From Albula goreensis (Eukaryota; Chordata; Actinopteri; Albuliformes; Albulidae), in the NCBI GenBank assembly GCA_022829145.1, contig CM040746.1, positions 15,935,790-15,999,789 on the forward strand: a stretch of 64,000 nt of DNA, given 5' to 3'. Shown piece after piece: positions 12,675 through 26,035 of the stretch. A program made the position numbers and the translations under genes. The notes below the pieces were generated by a model. The model saw only the letters and a program-made list of their open reading frames with translations, did not search any database and was not told where the DNA came from. Numbering within the stretch: the first letter of the stretch is position 1; the number at the start of each line of letters is the position of its first letter.

Positions 12675-13755
12675 CCTGACTCCCCCCTTACACAGTGTCA
12701 CACAGAACCAGCAGCAGCCTGACTCCCCCCTTACACAGTGTCATACAGAACCAGCAGCAGCCTGACTCCCCCCGTACACAGTGTCACACAGAACCAGCAG
12801 CAGCCTGACTCCCCCCTTACACAGTGTCACAGAGAACCAGCAGCAGCCTGACTCCCCCCTTACACAGTGTCACAGAGAACCAGCAGCAGCCTGACTCCCC
12901 CAAAACCAGCAGCAGCCTGACTCCCCCTTACACAGTGTCATACAAAACCAGCAGCCAGCAGCAGCAGCCTGACTCCCCACGCAGACACAGTGTCACACAG
13001 AACCAGCAGCAGCCTGACTCCCCCAGTGTACACAGTGTCATAGCAAAGTGTCCAGCAGCAGCCTGACTCCCCCCTTACACAGTGTCACACAGAACCAGCA
13101 GCAGCCTGACTCCCCCCTTACACAGTGTCACAGAGAACCAGCAGCAGCCTGACTCCCCCACTACACAGCAACACAGAGAACCAGCAGCAGCCTGACTCCC
13201 CCTTCACACAGTGTCACAGAGAACCAGCAGCAGCCTGACTCCCCCCTTACACAGTGTCACACAGAACCAAGAGCAGCCTGACTCCCCCCCTGCTACACAG
13301 CAACACAGAGAACCAGCAGCAGCCTGACTCCCCCTGCTACACAGCAACACAGAGAACCAGCAGCAGCCTGACTCCCCCCCTGCTACACAGCAACACCGAG
13401 AACCAGCAGCAGCCTGACTCCCCCTTACACAGTGTCACACAGAACCAGCAGCAGCCTGACTCCCCCCTTACACAGTGTCACACAGAACCAGCAGCAGCCT
13501 GACTCCCCCCTTACACAGTGTCACACAGAACCAGCAGCAGCCTGACTCCCCCCTTACACAGTGTCATACAGAACCAGCAGCAGCCTGACTCCCCCCTTAC
13601 ACAGTGTCACGCAGAACCAGCAGCAGCCTGACTCCCCCCCGCACACAGCAACATAGAGAACCAGCAGCAGCCTGACTCCCCCCTTACACAGTGTCACAGA
13701 GAACCAGCAGCAGCCTGACTCCCCCCTTACACAGCGTCACACAGAACCAGCAGCA
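12675..13755. repeat. 43-bp minisatellite, about 25 copies
   Basis: The unit begins CCTGACTCCCCCCTTACACA, continues through GTGTCAYACAGAAC and ends in (CAG)3. First unit starts are at 12675, 12718 and 12761, fixing the period at 43. Variants include TACACAGCAACACMGAGAAC in place of the standard second half (13160-13400) and shortened units near 12900. Each unit carries a run of five to seven C and three CAGs. ORFs here encode Gln/Ser/Pro-rich strings only because of the repeat; 43 is not a multiple of three, so no frame persists. Confidence 0.95.
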
Positions 13756-14569
13756 CAGCCACCTTTCTTCCTTGGTCTACATTATGGTAGTGAACTAAAG
13801 AAGCCCCAATTAGTAAATGGCTAGTTTCCAAAAAAATTATATCACAGAGTTGAAAAAGGTTCTTTTGAAACCATACTGAAATCAGTGGCAGCAAAGCAGT
13901 CATGAACCAAAAGGTACATTTTCAAACATTGATTGAAGTACTTTATTGTTTCAAATATTTTATATATACATGAAATGTTGTGGAGTGATTGCTTTGTTCT
14001 TTTTGTGTATTTGTGTACACACTTTGCTTTGAATGCAGCTGAGTGAAAAATACTGATCTTATCTGTGTTTTATACTTTCATCACTGTTATAGGTCATTTT
14101 AATATAATTGTTAAAGGAGCCCAAAACAGATTCAATCCAAAGACATATCATAGTTATTTACTAGGAAAGATATGTATTAAAAAGAAAGAGAGAAGCCATT
14201 ATGGACAGCCAAGAAAGGTATTATATATTTGGCAAATTCATCTGTATTTATTTATTTTTTGTGCCTTAAAAAGGATACTGAGTAAAATCAATTATTATGT
14301 ACCTCAGCTTATAGCAGAATGAAGTGCTGAATAATTTCACTTGACTCATTAGACAGTAGTATACAAAATAATAATCTTTAACATGGGTAGGATGAGCCAT
14401 AAAGTTCAATATTCAGCTTGGAAGTTGGAGAAGATATTTGCATCTCTTCTGCATTACAAGTTGCACGAATCCCTCGGGGGTGCTTTTGATTTTAAAAATA
14501 TAAATTATATTTATATAAAGCAGTGTTTATATTAATAATGTGACATATGACCACTTCCAGCATTATGTG
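13756..14569. other. intergenic, no gene seen
   Basis: AT-rich sequence with an 85-codon ORF (14065-14322) lacking recognisable features; no repeat identified. Confidence 0.4.
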
Positions 14570-15098
14570 TCATTCCAAAAGGGCTGAGGAGCAACCTGCT
14601 CGGTGAACCTCTCCAGCCAGGCGGGTGCAGTTTCTTAATCCCTGCCTTGTCGACAGCGTGTCAATGCAGCACATCAAAAACCCCGTTCGGAACGCTCACT
14701 GAGGGCTGAATCAATCACGGAAGGTGGGCAGAATTTATCGCGTTTTTTTCGCCATTTTGAAACGGCATTTAAATAGTTTGGACTGGCTGACAGCATCGCT
14801 TCATATCGTCTCTCTCCTCTCATCGGAACAGAGCTTTGGTGTTAAGTTGTTACTGTATCTAATTTTTGGGTATCACCGTTAAGAAGGACGCACTGGTGAG
14901 CTGTAACAGGGAATATGATAACCGGTACGTACGCTGCATTGATTTTTCTGATTGAATATAAATAGCTGTCCGAGTGTGAAATGAAGGTGTGATTTCAGGC
15001 TTCGGCTTGGTTCTGTGTAGGTCGCGGAGGAAACACGGAGGACACGCGCTGGTGTTTTGCACAGGTGAAAGGTGCCGCGGAGGTACATGTCACGGAAG
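14570..15098 (+). promoter_or_regulatory. promoter-like CpG block with candidate first exon(s)
   Basis: CpG density rises clearly above the surrounding AT-rich DNA. A TATA-like ATTTAAATAG sits near 14769. Downstream are plus-strand donors: CACTG|GTGAGC (GT at 14896), ACCG|GTACGT (14925) and CGGAAG|GTAAGT (15099). The last is a full consensus and is preceded by ATGTCACGGAAG. Inference: an untranslated or short-coding first exon, possibly a further upstream ppp2r2b promoter or a lncRNA. The MSRK reading ends in phase 0, which is incompatible with the phase-1 ppp2r2b exon 2. The phase-1 frame ends in Val-Thr-Glu but has no ATG within this block. Confidence 0.35.
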
Positions 15099-16252
15099 GT
15101 AAGTCACTTACCTGCTAAGCAGTTCGAGCTACACCCCTTTACTTGCTTTTTACGTTGCTTCTAAGTTGACGTCCTGTTTCCTTATTTGTTCATATCTGCA
15201 TTTATACTAATAATCCGACAGCGAAACTCAATTACACAAACCATTTTTAATGCTGAGACACACTGGGTCGTTGTAAACAATCTGTTCATTGATGCTAATT
15301 CACAGTAAATATGTATAACCTTCATGCCTGTGCGGTCACGATTGTTATATTTTGAAGTTGTTGGGGGAATCTGAAGTATAATACGATGCAGCATTGGTTA
15401 GCTTGTAACTATAGAAACCAGGCTTGTGCGCCCCCTCTCCCTGAGCTGTGAGTACGGGGTTGCGTAAGTGTGGGGAAGCAGCCATAACTGAAAACCTGTT
15501 CAAGCCTGAGGAAGAGAGGATGAAACGCATCCACCTGCGTGCTAGTAGCTCGTATGACTATTTTTAGATTTTATATAATTTTAGAATTATGTCATATACT
15601 TACCTTGTAAAAAATTCTCTAAATTAATAAACCAATATTATTGCGCAAACGTGTTCATAGTACGCAAAAATATGTTTGATGTAAAATAAAAAAAATAAAT
15701 CTCCATTAATCACCGGAAACAACATGGTTTAATCCTGATTATTTCGTTATTTCAGCTTAATGTTTCATTGGAGAAAGATGATTGAGGTTTTAAATTATAC
15801 ATTTAGGCTATTTTCAGACCTATCCTTCGGGCGGTTATGTAATGTGACACAAGTTTGTGTTTAGCGAATACCCCTTGGTTTGTGCGGCTGTTTCCAAATT
15901 TTAGATTGCAGACAACTGAACATTAGAGAGAGAGAGAGATCAATCTGCGGTGTGGAACAGAGCCAAATGTATGGTTTCTGTGGTTTCTTATGATGGTTCC
16001 CAAATGCATGAAACTATAAATATACAATAATCCAGGGAAATAATAACTGAGTTTTTAAATAACTGCTTGGTTATATTGAGGTATTTGAACGACATCCAAT
16101 GACGTGACAAAAAAGTAGAGAAAATTTGCTTTTGCAGCTGTTTTGAGATAAAGTCACTTGAATACTTCATAGTGTCTCAGAGGTTCATTTGTTTTTTTTT
16201 TTTTTTGTTTTTTTTTTTTAAATGTAATGTAGCCTACTGGATGTGTATACAT

Positions 16253-16254
<2 letters not shown>
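15099..16254. other. unassigned, possible CpG-bearing element
   Basis: No gene supported. A GC-balanced patch at 15410-15550 carries several CpGs and a tiny ORF but no splice context that convinces. The remainder is AT-rich, with poly(T) runs at 16191-16220. Confidence 0.35.

Positions 16255-16342
<88 letters not shown>
16255..16342. repeat. (TG)n microsatellite
   Basis: About 44 uninterrupted TG dinucleotides. It is immediately followed on the same strand by the G-rich tract described next. Confidence 0.95.
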
Positions 16343-16345
<3 letters not shown>

Positions 16346-16396
16346 TGGGTGGGTGGGGGGTCTGGTGGGCTTGGGTGGGGGAGTGGGGGGAGGAGT
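16342..16396 (+). repeat. G-rich tract with G-quadruplex motif
   Basis: GGGTTGGGTGGGTGGGGGG at 16342-16360 fits four runs of three or more G with one- or two-base loops, and further G runs follow to 16390. The motif is read directly; folding is inference. Confidence 0.7.
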
Positions 16397-16969
16397 ACAA
16401 GGACAACTGCTTCTAGGTTTGCTAAGAAAATCTGTAAAATCTGTGAAATTGCTGTGTTTTAACCTCCGGGTGCATGTTAAATCAATATTAGTAGTCATAG
16501 TATAAGTGCCTGCAGGTAGTTCTCCACTTGTAAAAACAAGTGTGATTTAAACGGGACACATAACCATCCTTAGATAATTAATGTAAATGAAAGGCTCAGC
16601 TATGATCACTACTACAGAGCTTGTCTCCAGTCTTCAAGGCACATATTAGCACCTTATGCAGATGCGGTAGTATTTGCTGTTCTTTATTGAAAGTCAAGCT
16701 GTTACCATGGAGATCTGAATTGATCATGTCATTAGAGAGTCTTATCTTGACTTCTCAATTAAAATGATGCCACATATCTGGAATAAATCAACAAAACTGG
16801 TTTGATATAATCATTGGAAATAACTGTTAGCCCAATAATTTGAAAGAACACTCATTGGCCTAACCATTAGTAGCCTGCAGCTGTTTCAGTAGTATTTCAG
16901 TTTGACGTAATGTCACTACCCTGAGGTGGAGAGATGGCATACGGCGTTGTGTGAAAGGCCAAGCAGTTA

Positions 16970-17775
16970 GGTGACATGTAGAGCCAGGGCTCGTGGCATA
17001 GGGGGTGACCTTGAGGTAGGTTGGAAAGGAGGGTGGATGGGTTGGATTAACTTGCAGCCGGCAGCAGGTGGACGTCCCCCGGGTGCTGACAGCATTGGAT
17101 TCCCCGCAGAGATAAGCCAGGCCTTGAGCAACGACCACAGCTCCCATCAGTCAAGAATATGAAAAGCATTTTCTGCACGACTGCATTCTCAAACCCACAC
17201 AAAATGTGCGCGAAAGAAAATGAACCTATAGCATGTCTGCCAGCAGCCGGTCCCCGCGATCGGCACACGTGAGCTCGGAAAGAAAAACAAAGAACAACAA
17301 ATGCCAGCTGTTTACATACAGCACACCTCACGTCGAAATTGAAGCGTTTATCACGCACAGAACAAGTGCGTTACCTGTTCACCTTTCCTGTGCGAATTCA
17401 CCTGCTTGACACGGACTCCCGTTTTTATCCAGCGTAATACATCTCTGTCTGTGTCTCTAAATATAGAAACCTTCCTGCTTCATAAATATTCATAGGGGTT
17501 TTAGCGCTTCTTTAAAAAAAAGCTCGGCGAAGGCTCCCGCCCGTGACTCAGGCTTATTTTGTGACTGTGTGGGAGGCATGAAGAGAAGAGGAAGTCAGCG
17601 CTTTGATATGCGGATACACTGGAGGGACCGACAGATGGCATCTGCTCCCAAAATCCCGGGCCCCCCTCTTATCGATTTCGCTGGCATTTAAAGCTGTTGC
17701 GACGGGCGACCCACCGGATCTGCAGTGATAGAGGCGGGCTTGTGGTCCTGTCACTAAACACATTGTTATTACAAT
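16970..17775. promoter_or_regulatory. candidate regulatory module / conserved element
   Basis: This GC- and CpG-elevated island lies between il17b and Bbeta2. It carries a cluster of recognisable sites: CACGTG at 17266-17271, a SOX-type AACAAAG at 17286-17292, CAGCTG at 17305-17310, CACCTG at 17399-17404 and a perfect MEF2-type CTAAATATAG at 17457-17466. Several ORFs overlap on both strands with no family resemblance, arguing against coding. Function is inferred from composition and site clustering; cross-species conservation was not tested. Confidence 0.35.
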
Positions 17776-17960
17776 ATATGAGTGGTGTCCCTAGACCATT
17801 AGGATAGCGGGTGAGTGTATGACCCTCAGGAAACAGGGCTTGTAGTCAAATGGATGTGTGCTGGAATCCAGTTTTTTTCTCTCTATTATTGCTGTTGTAC
17901 CCTTGAGCCAAGTACTTACATGGTAATATTAATTGCACCCAAAACAAAAAGACAATGTAT
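17776..17960 (+). repeat. tRNA-derived SINE relic
   Basis: The segment TTGTACCCTTGAGCCAAGTA followed by CTTACATGG..AATT.GC.CC matches the shared body of fish tRNA-SINEs (CCTTGAGCAAGGYACTTAACC). A degenerate B-box-like tRNA region lies before it. Diverged copy; boundaries approximate. Confidence 0.5.
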
Positions 17961-21199
<3,239 letters not shown>

Positions 21200-21345
21200 A
21201 ATATTCCAACATGATAACACCCTTATACACATAGCTAAAAAAATGTAAAAGTGGTTTCATGAAGACCAAGATGAAGTGAAACACCTTGACATGGCCTCCC
21301 CAATCACCAGATCTGAAAGTCATTGACCCTATATGAATATAAAGT
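21200..21345 (+). pseudogene. Tc1/mariner transposase relic (C-terminal catalytic part)
   Basis: From 21204 the translation reads FQHDNTLIHIAKKM, an in-frame stop, then KWFHEDQDEVKHLD. After a one-base shift it reads WPPQSPDLKVIDPI and stops. HDN around the second catalytic Asp and WPxQSPDLxxI(E) around the third acidic residue are signatures of the DDE/D Tc1-mariner family. The final Glu position reads Asp here. One stop and one frameshift in under 50 codons make it inactive. No terminal inverted repeats were recognised. Confidence 0.75.
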
Positions 21346-22223
21346 TCTGGAATTTAGAATGTGAAGTTACTTAGAATGTGGAGTCATCTCTCGAAGAACC
21401 AGAGGTGTTCAAAGCTGTAACATATCTGTATATTAAAAATACTGCATGGATTCTTATGAGTTTGAATAAACCTTCTGTTCAATCGTAAATTGGTATAATG
21501 GCATATACATTTTCATCAGAAATGATGGTGAAACAGCCAAGATATTTGATGTGTAAATTCTTCAAAATGAATGAAAGTCTCTCATGCACAGGAGTGCACC
21601 AGTGCCTGTGGAATAGAGTACAACATAACAAATGGAGCTTTCCTCATGCTGCTGTTTATGATGACTGGAAATATTGAAAGAATGGCAGTTCATCGTCTCA
21701 TTTTCCATTTCAGTGATGAGATATTTTATTGATTCAGAACATAATGCTCAATGATACCAAGGACATTGCAATAACACAGTATACCAAGGTGAACGATGAA
21801 GTGACCACCGCTCTATGTGATATGGGGGATGAAAGGTTTAAGAAGGTATTGATGTGCAATAAAATATATGTGTTCAGGGGATTCAAAGTCCACAGGGTCT
21901 GAGAGTGATAGCCTACCAACTTGTCATACCAAAACAGTATATTATAAGAACTACCTTAAATAAATAACTAAGAATACAAGCAGAAAACTGTACGTCTATT
22001 GTCGTTTCACTCATTGTATAAATGTGAACGTCTGCATGAAATCCCTGCCGGCCACATTTTTAGGAAGTGATAACTTCACTTGGTTCGATTGGCTCCACAA
22101 TACAACAAGAACAACAACTGTTACAGTTATTATTTTTATCATTAGTATCATTATTTTCAATTGAAATATTATTTCAATTTAACAAAACAACAGCAGTAAT
22201 AATACTAATAATACTAATACTAA
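21346..22223. other. intergenic, no gene seen
   Basis: AT-rich, possibly including more diverged transposon sequence at the left; nothing further supported. Confidence 0.4.
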
Positions 22224-22225
22224 TG

Positions 22226-22265
<40 letters not shown>

Positions 22266-22290
22266 GAAGAAGAAGAAGAAGAAGAAGAGA
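22224..22290. repeat. compound (TAA)n-(GAA)n microsatellite
   Basis: About 13 TAA/AAT units pass directly into nine AAG/GAA units. Confidence 0.9.
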
Positions 22291-22379
22291 AAAAAGAATG
22301 TGAAAAAGGTTGAACGATTACAGATTGATGTAATATTTCAACATGTGGTTTGTTCAGTGGGTATTGGTGTGTGCCTGCA

Positions 22380-22938
22380 GAATAGACCGGCGACAGATGT
22401 GTGTTTTGTGTGTACGCGCGCGTGCGTGCAAAAGACGGTGTGTGGGGGAAGGGGGGGGAAGTTGGGGGGGTGCGGGGTGGAGGAAGGGAGTATGCCAATA
22501 TTTACTGGGACATTAAACTTCTTTACAGCTGAGACAGCAGCGGCGATAGCCTCTTCTCTTACAACGCAGCACAGGCAACGGCAAAACAGACACGGTCCCT
22601 AGATAAACACAACCCTGCTATCCCCATTTCTCCATCGCCCCCTCCCCTCTGAATCCTGAAAAAGCACAACCTCTCGATCGTCCTGCTGGCGACAGGGGGA
22701 AGGAACCATGGTGAATAAGGGAGCAGCTTCGCGCGGAGATCGCCCTTCTCCCCTCGCCTCGACTGCAGTGAAGGAAGGATTTACTCGCTGACTAAAAGTG
22801 ATGCTGGTTTAGCTCCCAGACATCAGGGAGCTCTTGCCCTCTTCTGCTCTGCCTCTGCCCGTGTCATCGGCAGCTTGGATGTGGACTAAACAGTAAGGCG
22901 GAACTGCAAACAACACAATAAAAAAAAAACGGAAAAAG
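22380..22938 (+). promoter_or_regulatory. ppp2r2b: ppp2r2b Bbeta2 promoter and 5' leader
   Basis: A CpG- and G-rich block, including ACGCGCGCGTGCGTGC near 22414 and G runs at 22442-22490, precedes the Bbeta2 start. A leader follows with upstream ORFs at 22708-22791, 22801-22812 and 22879-22896. No TATA box at a canonical distance was recognised; CpG-type initiation is likely. The transcription start is not determined. Confidence 0.6.
22708..22791 (+). other. 27-codon upstream ORF in the Bbeta2 leader
   Basis: ATG in an excellent context (ACCATGG), 27 codons and TGA, ending about 150 bases before the Bbeta2 start. Two further uORFs of 3 and 5 codons follow (22801-22812 and 22879-22896). If the leader is unspliced and begins upstream of 22708, these should reduce initiation at Bbeta2. 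The product, beginning MVNKGAASRG, is not recognised. Confidence 0.45.
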
Positions 22939-23017
22939 ATGAAATGCTTTTCCCGTTACCTGCCCTACCTCTTCCGACCTCCGAGTACCATCCTATCCTC
23001 CAGCTGTCACACAGAAG
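22939..23017 (+). CDS. ppp2r2b: ppp2r2b alternative first coding exon, Bbeta2 isoform (partial gene)
   Basis: Encodes 26 residues, starting MKCFSRYLPYLFRPP and ending SSSCHTE, plus one base; donor GTAGGG at 23018. It is nearly identical to the remembered N-terminus of mammalian PP2A B55-beta isoform Bbeta2. Known role: regulatory B subunit directing the PP2A core enzyme. This N-terminus, with its basic and hydrophobic residues (K2, R6, YLPYLF at 7-12, R13), targets the holoenzyme to the outer mitochondrial membrane in neurons. The phase-1 end matches the Bbeta1 exon at 62235, so both can join a common exon 2 coding the first WD-repeat region. The start is well supported (A at -3). Confidence 0.93.
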
Positions 23018-26000
23018 GTAGGGACATGGGGTCGCTGTGGGGGGGGTTGTGTGTGTGGGATGGGGGGTCGGAAAACAGAGTGAATGCCTGTGTGTTTTGA
23101 GAATTTGAGAGAGAGAGTGTATGAGGGGGGTGTAATGCCTTGGTTGGAGTAGTGCGAAAACAGACTCATTTGCTGCCAGTAACAAGGCGTACATCCCGAC
23201 TGCATTTCCTCAGTTCCCGTGTTTGCTTTCAGCCGGCAGCTGAGCGCTGTGCAGACGCAGTGAAATTTCAAAATGATGTATTGCTTACATTATGTTGATC
23301 AGACTCTGGCCTGGTGACCGGGTAAAACAGTGAAGCCTTGCAATATGAAACGTCAGTGTGTCAATGAGGTAAAGCCGATGACAGCTGGCTTGTGTCCAAG
23401 TCTGCATTATTGATTTTAAATCCAGACCGTGAAAGTTGTTCAACCTGGCTTGTAAAGTGAAGTTACACACAAAATAACTACGCTGAAAGTATGTTTGTGT
23501 ATGTCTTCATTGGCTTCCAGCGGGTAACAGAAAAGTTACTAATCAAACCCTACATTGCTTTAGCATGTTCAGTGATCTGTGTGGTACATACGTGTACGTA
23601 CCGCCTAAGGTAACTTCCAACACAAGCCAGTGTTCCCACTCCAATTACCCTGAAAGCACTGGACTTTGTGAAGGCAGGATAAAGTGCCCCGTGGTCCGTT
23701 AAGTGGGGGCCGTGCTTGTCATGCGCAGCATGCAAACCACTGGGGTAATTTGTTCCAAAGAAAAGCAGACTTTGCTAATGAAACGCTAACTGTTTTGCAA
23801 ATAACTAGAAAGCCAAACCGGTATTATTATTATCATTATTATTATTATTGAACCTCTTTGCATTTATCACAGTATCAAGAAAGGTTTGAGTAATGAGATC
23901 CATTCATTGTGTTGAAAGTTTTGTGGAAAATAAGTTACTACAAGTAGCTTGTACCTGTTTGAAATTACGTAAGATCTTGAACCTAAAAAAAACATGAATA
24001 GCTTATACACATGCATGACTGTGGCCATGTATATCAGATCTATATAACATGCATTATGTTCTTATGACAGTCGTTTTTGTCATTTCTGTGCTGTCCTTAA
24101 TTGTATGCACACTGTTTGTACTACTGTCATCATTATAGTCTGGAATTCCAAAACAGGATACACATTTATGTTTGGTATATTTCTGTTTCATAATATTGGT
24201 TTCATAAAGGGTTCCATAACATGAATGATGTGCACAAAATAGTGTTGAGTTTGTAGTTTTGTCATCACAGTTTTACAGTACATAAAAAGTGGCAACAGCC
24301 TTAATTACACGCATATGTTGATCTTGTAATTGTTTCTCACTTCCAAAACTGAAGTTAATCTGTAGGATCAGGGAAGCAGCACCATGACTAAAGATACGTT
24401 ATCCTTTCATGCTTCAGTCATGATCAAAAGGCAAATATGATCACCACTAATTTACTGTGGCTAAGAATCAGATTTTATGAGTACTATTAGAAATTAATTT
24501 GTGTGTTTCTCATGATATTTTATAACATAGTCTTTCTCAATCTCCTCTGACTTGTCATCCTTCCAAATGTTTTTTCCTCCTAAAAAAATTACTTTCATAC
24601 CTGGATTTATATATTTTCATTGTGTGTCTGCTTAATTGTACCTTCCACCAGCAGCAAGTATATCTTCTGCTGTCCAATTAGTCAGGGATTTCTGAGGACT
24701 CTTCCAGATTTCAGTCCTACTTATGGCATCTTGGCAGGAAGAGTCATGTAATCACCCACCAGTTACATTCAGCAATGTGATACAGCTGAGAGTTTTTGCT
24801 AAGTGTGTGGGAGGCCACATGGTTGCTATACAGCAAAATAATTAACTTTTAAATACTTTAAAGTGTTGTTGGTGTTCCTGCATAAACGTTTATACCCTTT
24901 TCTCTTGCCAAAATTAACTCATCCAGTTTAGCTGAGAAAGCAAGTTTGTGTGTGCTAAGGTACAGTTAGCATTCTGGCACAAAATGGCTGCTGTGCATCA
25001 CCCAGGTGAGGGCTAAATACTGGTGGTGTTTGAGATGGATTCCCCCACATTTCTCTAAAGTACTCTGAGATCCAGATATGAAAAATACAAAGTAAGTACA
25101 ATACATTATGACTGGGGGCTGTCATTTTATATCATGGATGCTCCTCTTGTTATATAAAATAGCCTAAAGCAAATACAGCAAAGAATAATAAAAGGAAAAG
25201 ACAGTTGTATGTCTGTTGTCCATAACAATATGAGTTGTTAGGTTTTATTGAGGGGCTTACTCAGTCTGGTAAAGCTGCAATTCCATAAATGGCTTCATTT
25301 TCTATACTATCCCCTAACTTAATTTAAGAGGTGTCATTGCTATCCAGTCCATGTCATTCTGGTTGGAGGTACAGACTGTCTGATGGGTTGGGAGAGGTGT
25401 TTCATGGGCTCTCCAAAAAGACGGGCCATTCTGTTCTCTAACGAATCCCTACCCAGGGAGCATGAGTATCATCTGACATTATTTAATAGGTCAGGGTTTT
25501 TGTGTTTGCATTGCTTGAGTTTCAGTGCTTGAGTGTAGTTATTTGAGTTATTCTGCCTTGCCCTCAGGGGGCGCTCTGAGTTGGGCCTCTGCCTTTGTGG
25601 GGGGAGCATTTTGGATGAGGGGGAATCCTTTGACATGTGTTGCGCTCCGATTACTCTTTCCCACATGGGACTGAACAATTTTTTAAATAGGGCAAATGCT
25701 TTTTTATGCACAGTGGTTGCAGAAGGATGTTTTTCTTTATCTGCCAAACATTTTAATCTGACATGCTCTGGATGTACTTTTCAAGTTTCTTGGAGTTGCA
25801 TAGGCTGGTCTCACACAGTCTCTGGCTACTTTGATGTACTATATTGCATTTTGCACTATTTAAACACACTGTTACATCCACAGTGTAGCTTCTAGATCAA
25901 CCGAGGTAAAAACATGCTGTGAAACATATTTTTAAAATGTGTTTGCCCCCTCTCTGACTTTCTGCATTTCTGAATGTTTTCAGTTCTTGAGCCAAAACCT

Positions 26001-26035
26001 AATATTAGATCAAAGGAAACCTGAGCCAACAAAAA
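23018..26035 (+). other. ppp2r2b: ppp2r2b intron (Bbeta2 first intron), left part
   Basis: No further exon recognised. The first few hundred bases are still CpG-bearing and G-rich (23040-23260), typical of sequence just downstream of a promoter. ORFs at 25469-25895 overlap on opposite strands and show no family features. Confidence 0.6.

Noticed and set aside
12824..13502. Gln/Pro/Ser-rich ORFs in the 43-bp minisatellite
   Set aside because: Direct translation of the repeat in rotating frames, no start or splice context.
15087..15098. Coding start MSRK before the donor at 15099
   Set aside because: Ends in phase 0, so it cannot read into the phase-1 ppp2r2b exon 2; four codons alone are not evidence of a protein.
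16154..16505. Cys-Val and His-Thr ORFs over dinucleotide tracts (also at 6.3, 11, 18.6, 40, 44.9, 48.5 and 56.7 kb)
   Set aside because: Alternating dinucleotides are open in most frames; these are repeat artefacts.
17578..17691. 37-codon ORF beginning MKRRGSQRF
   Set aside because: No splice donor follows, both strands are open, and the site cluster nearby favours a regulatory rather than a coding reading.
25469..25895. Overlapping 92- and 104-codon ORFs on opposite strands
   Set aside because: No recognisable domain, no splice logic, and mutual overlap; most likely chance within the intron.
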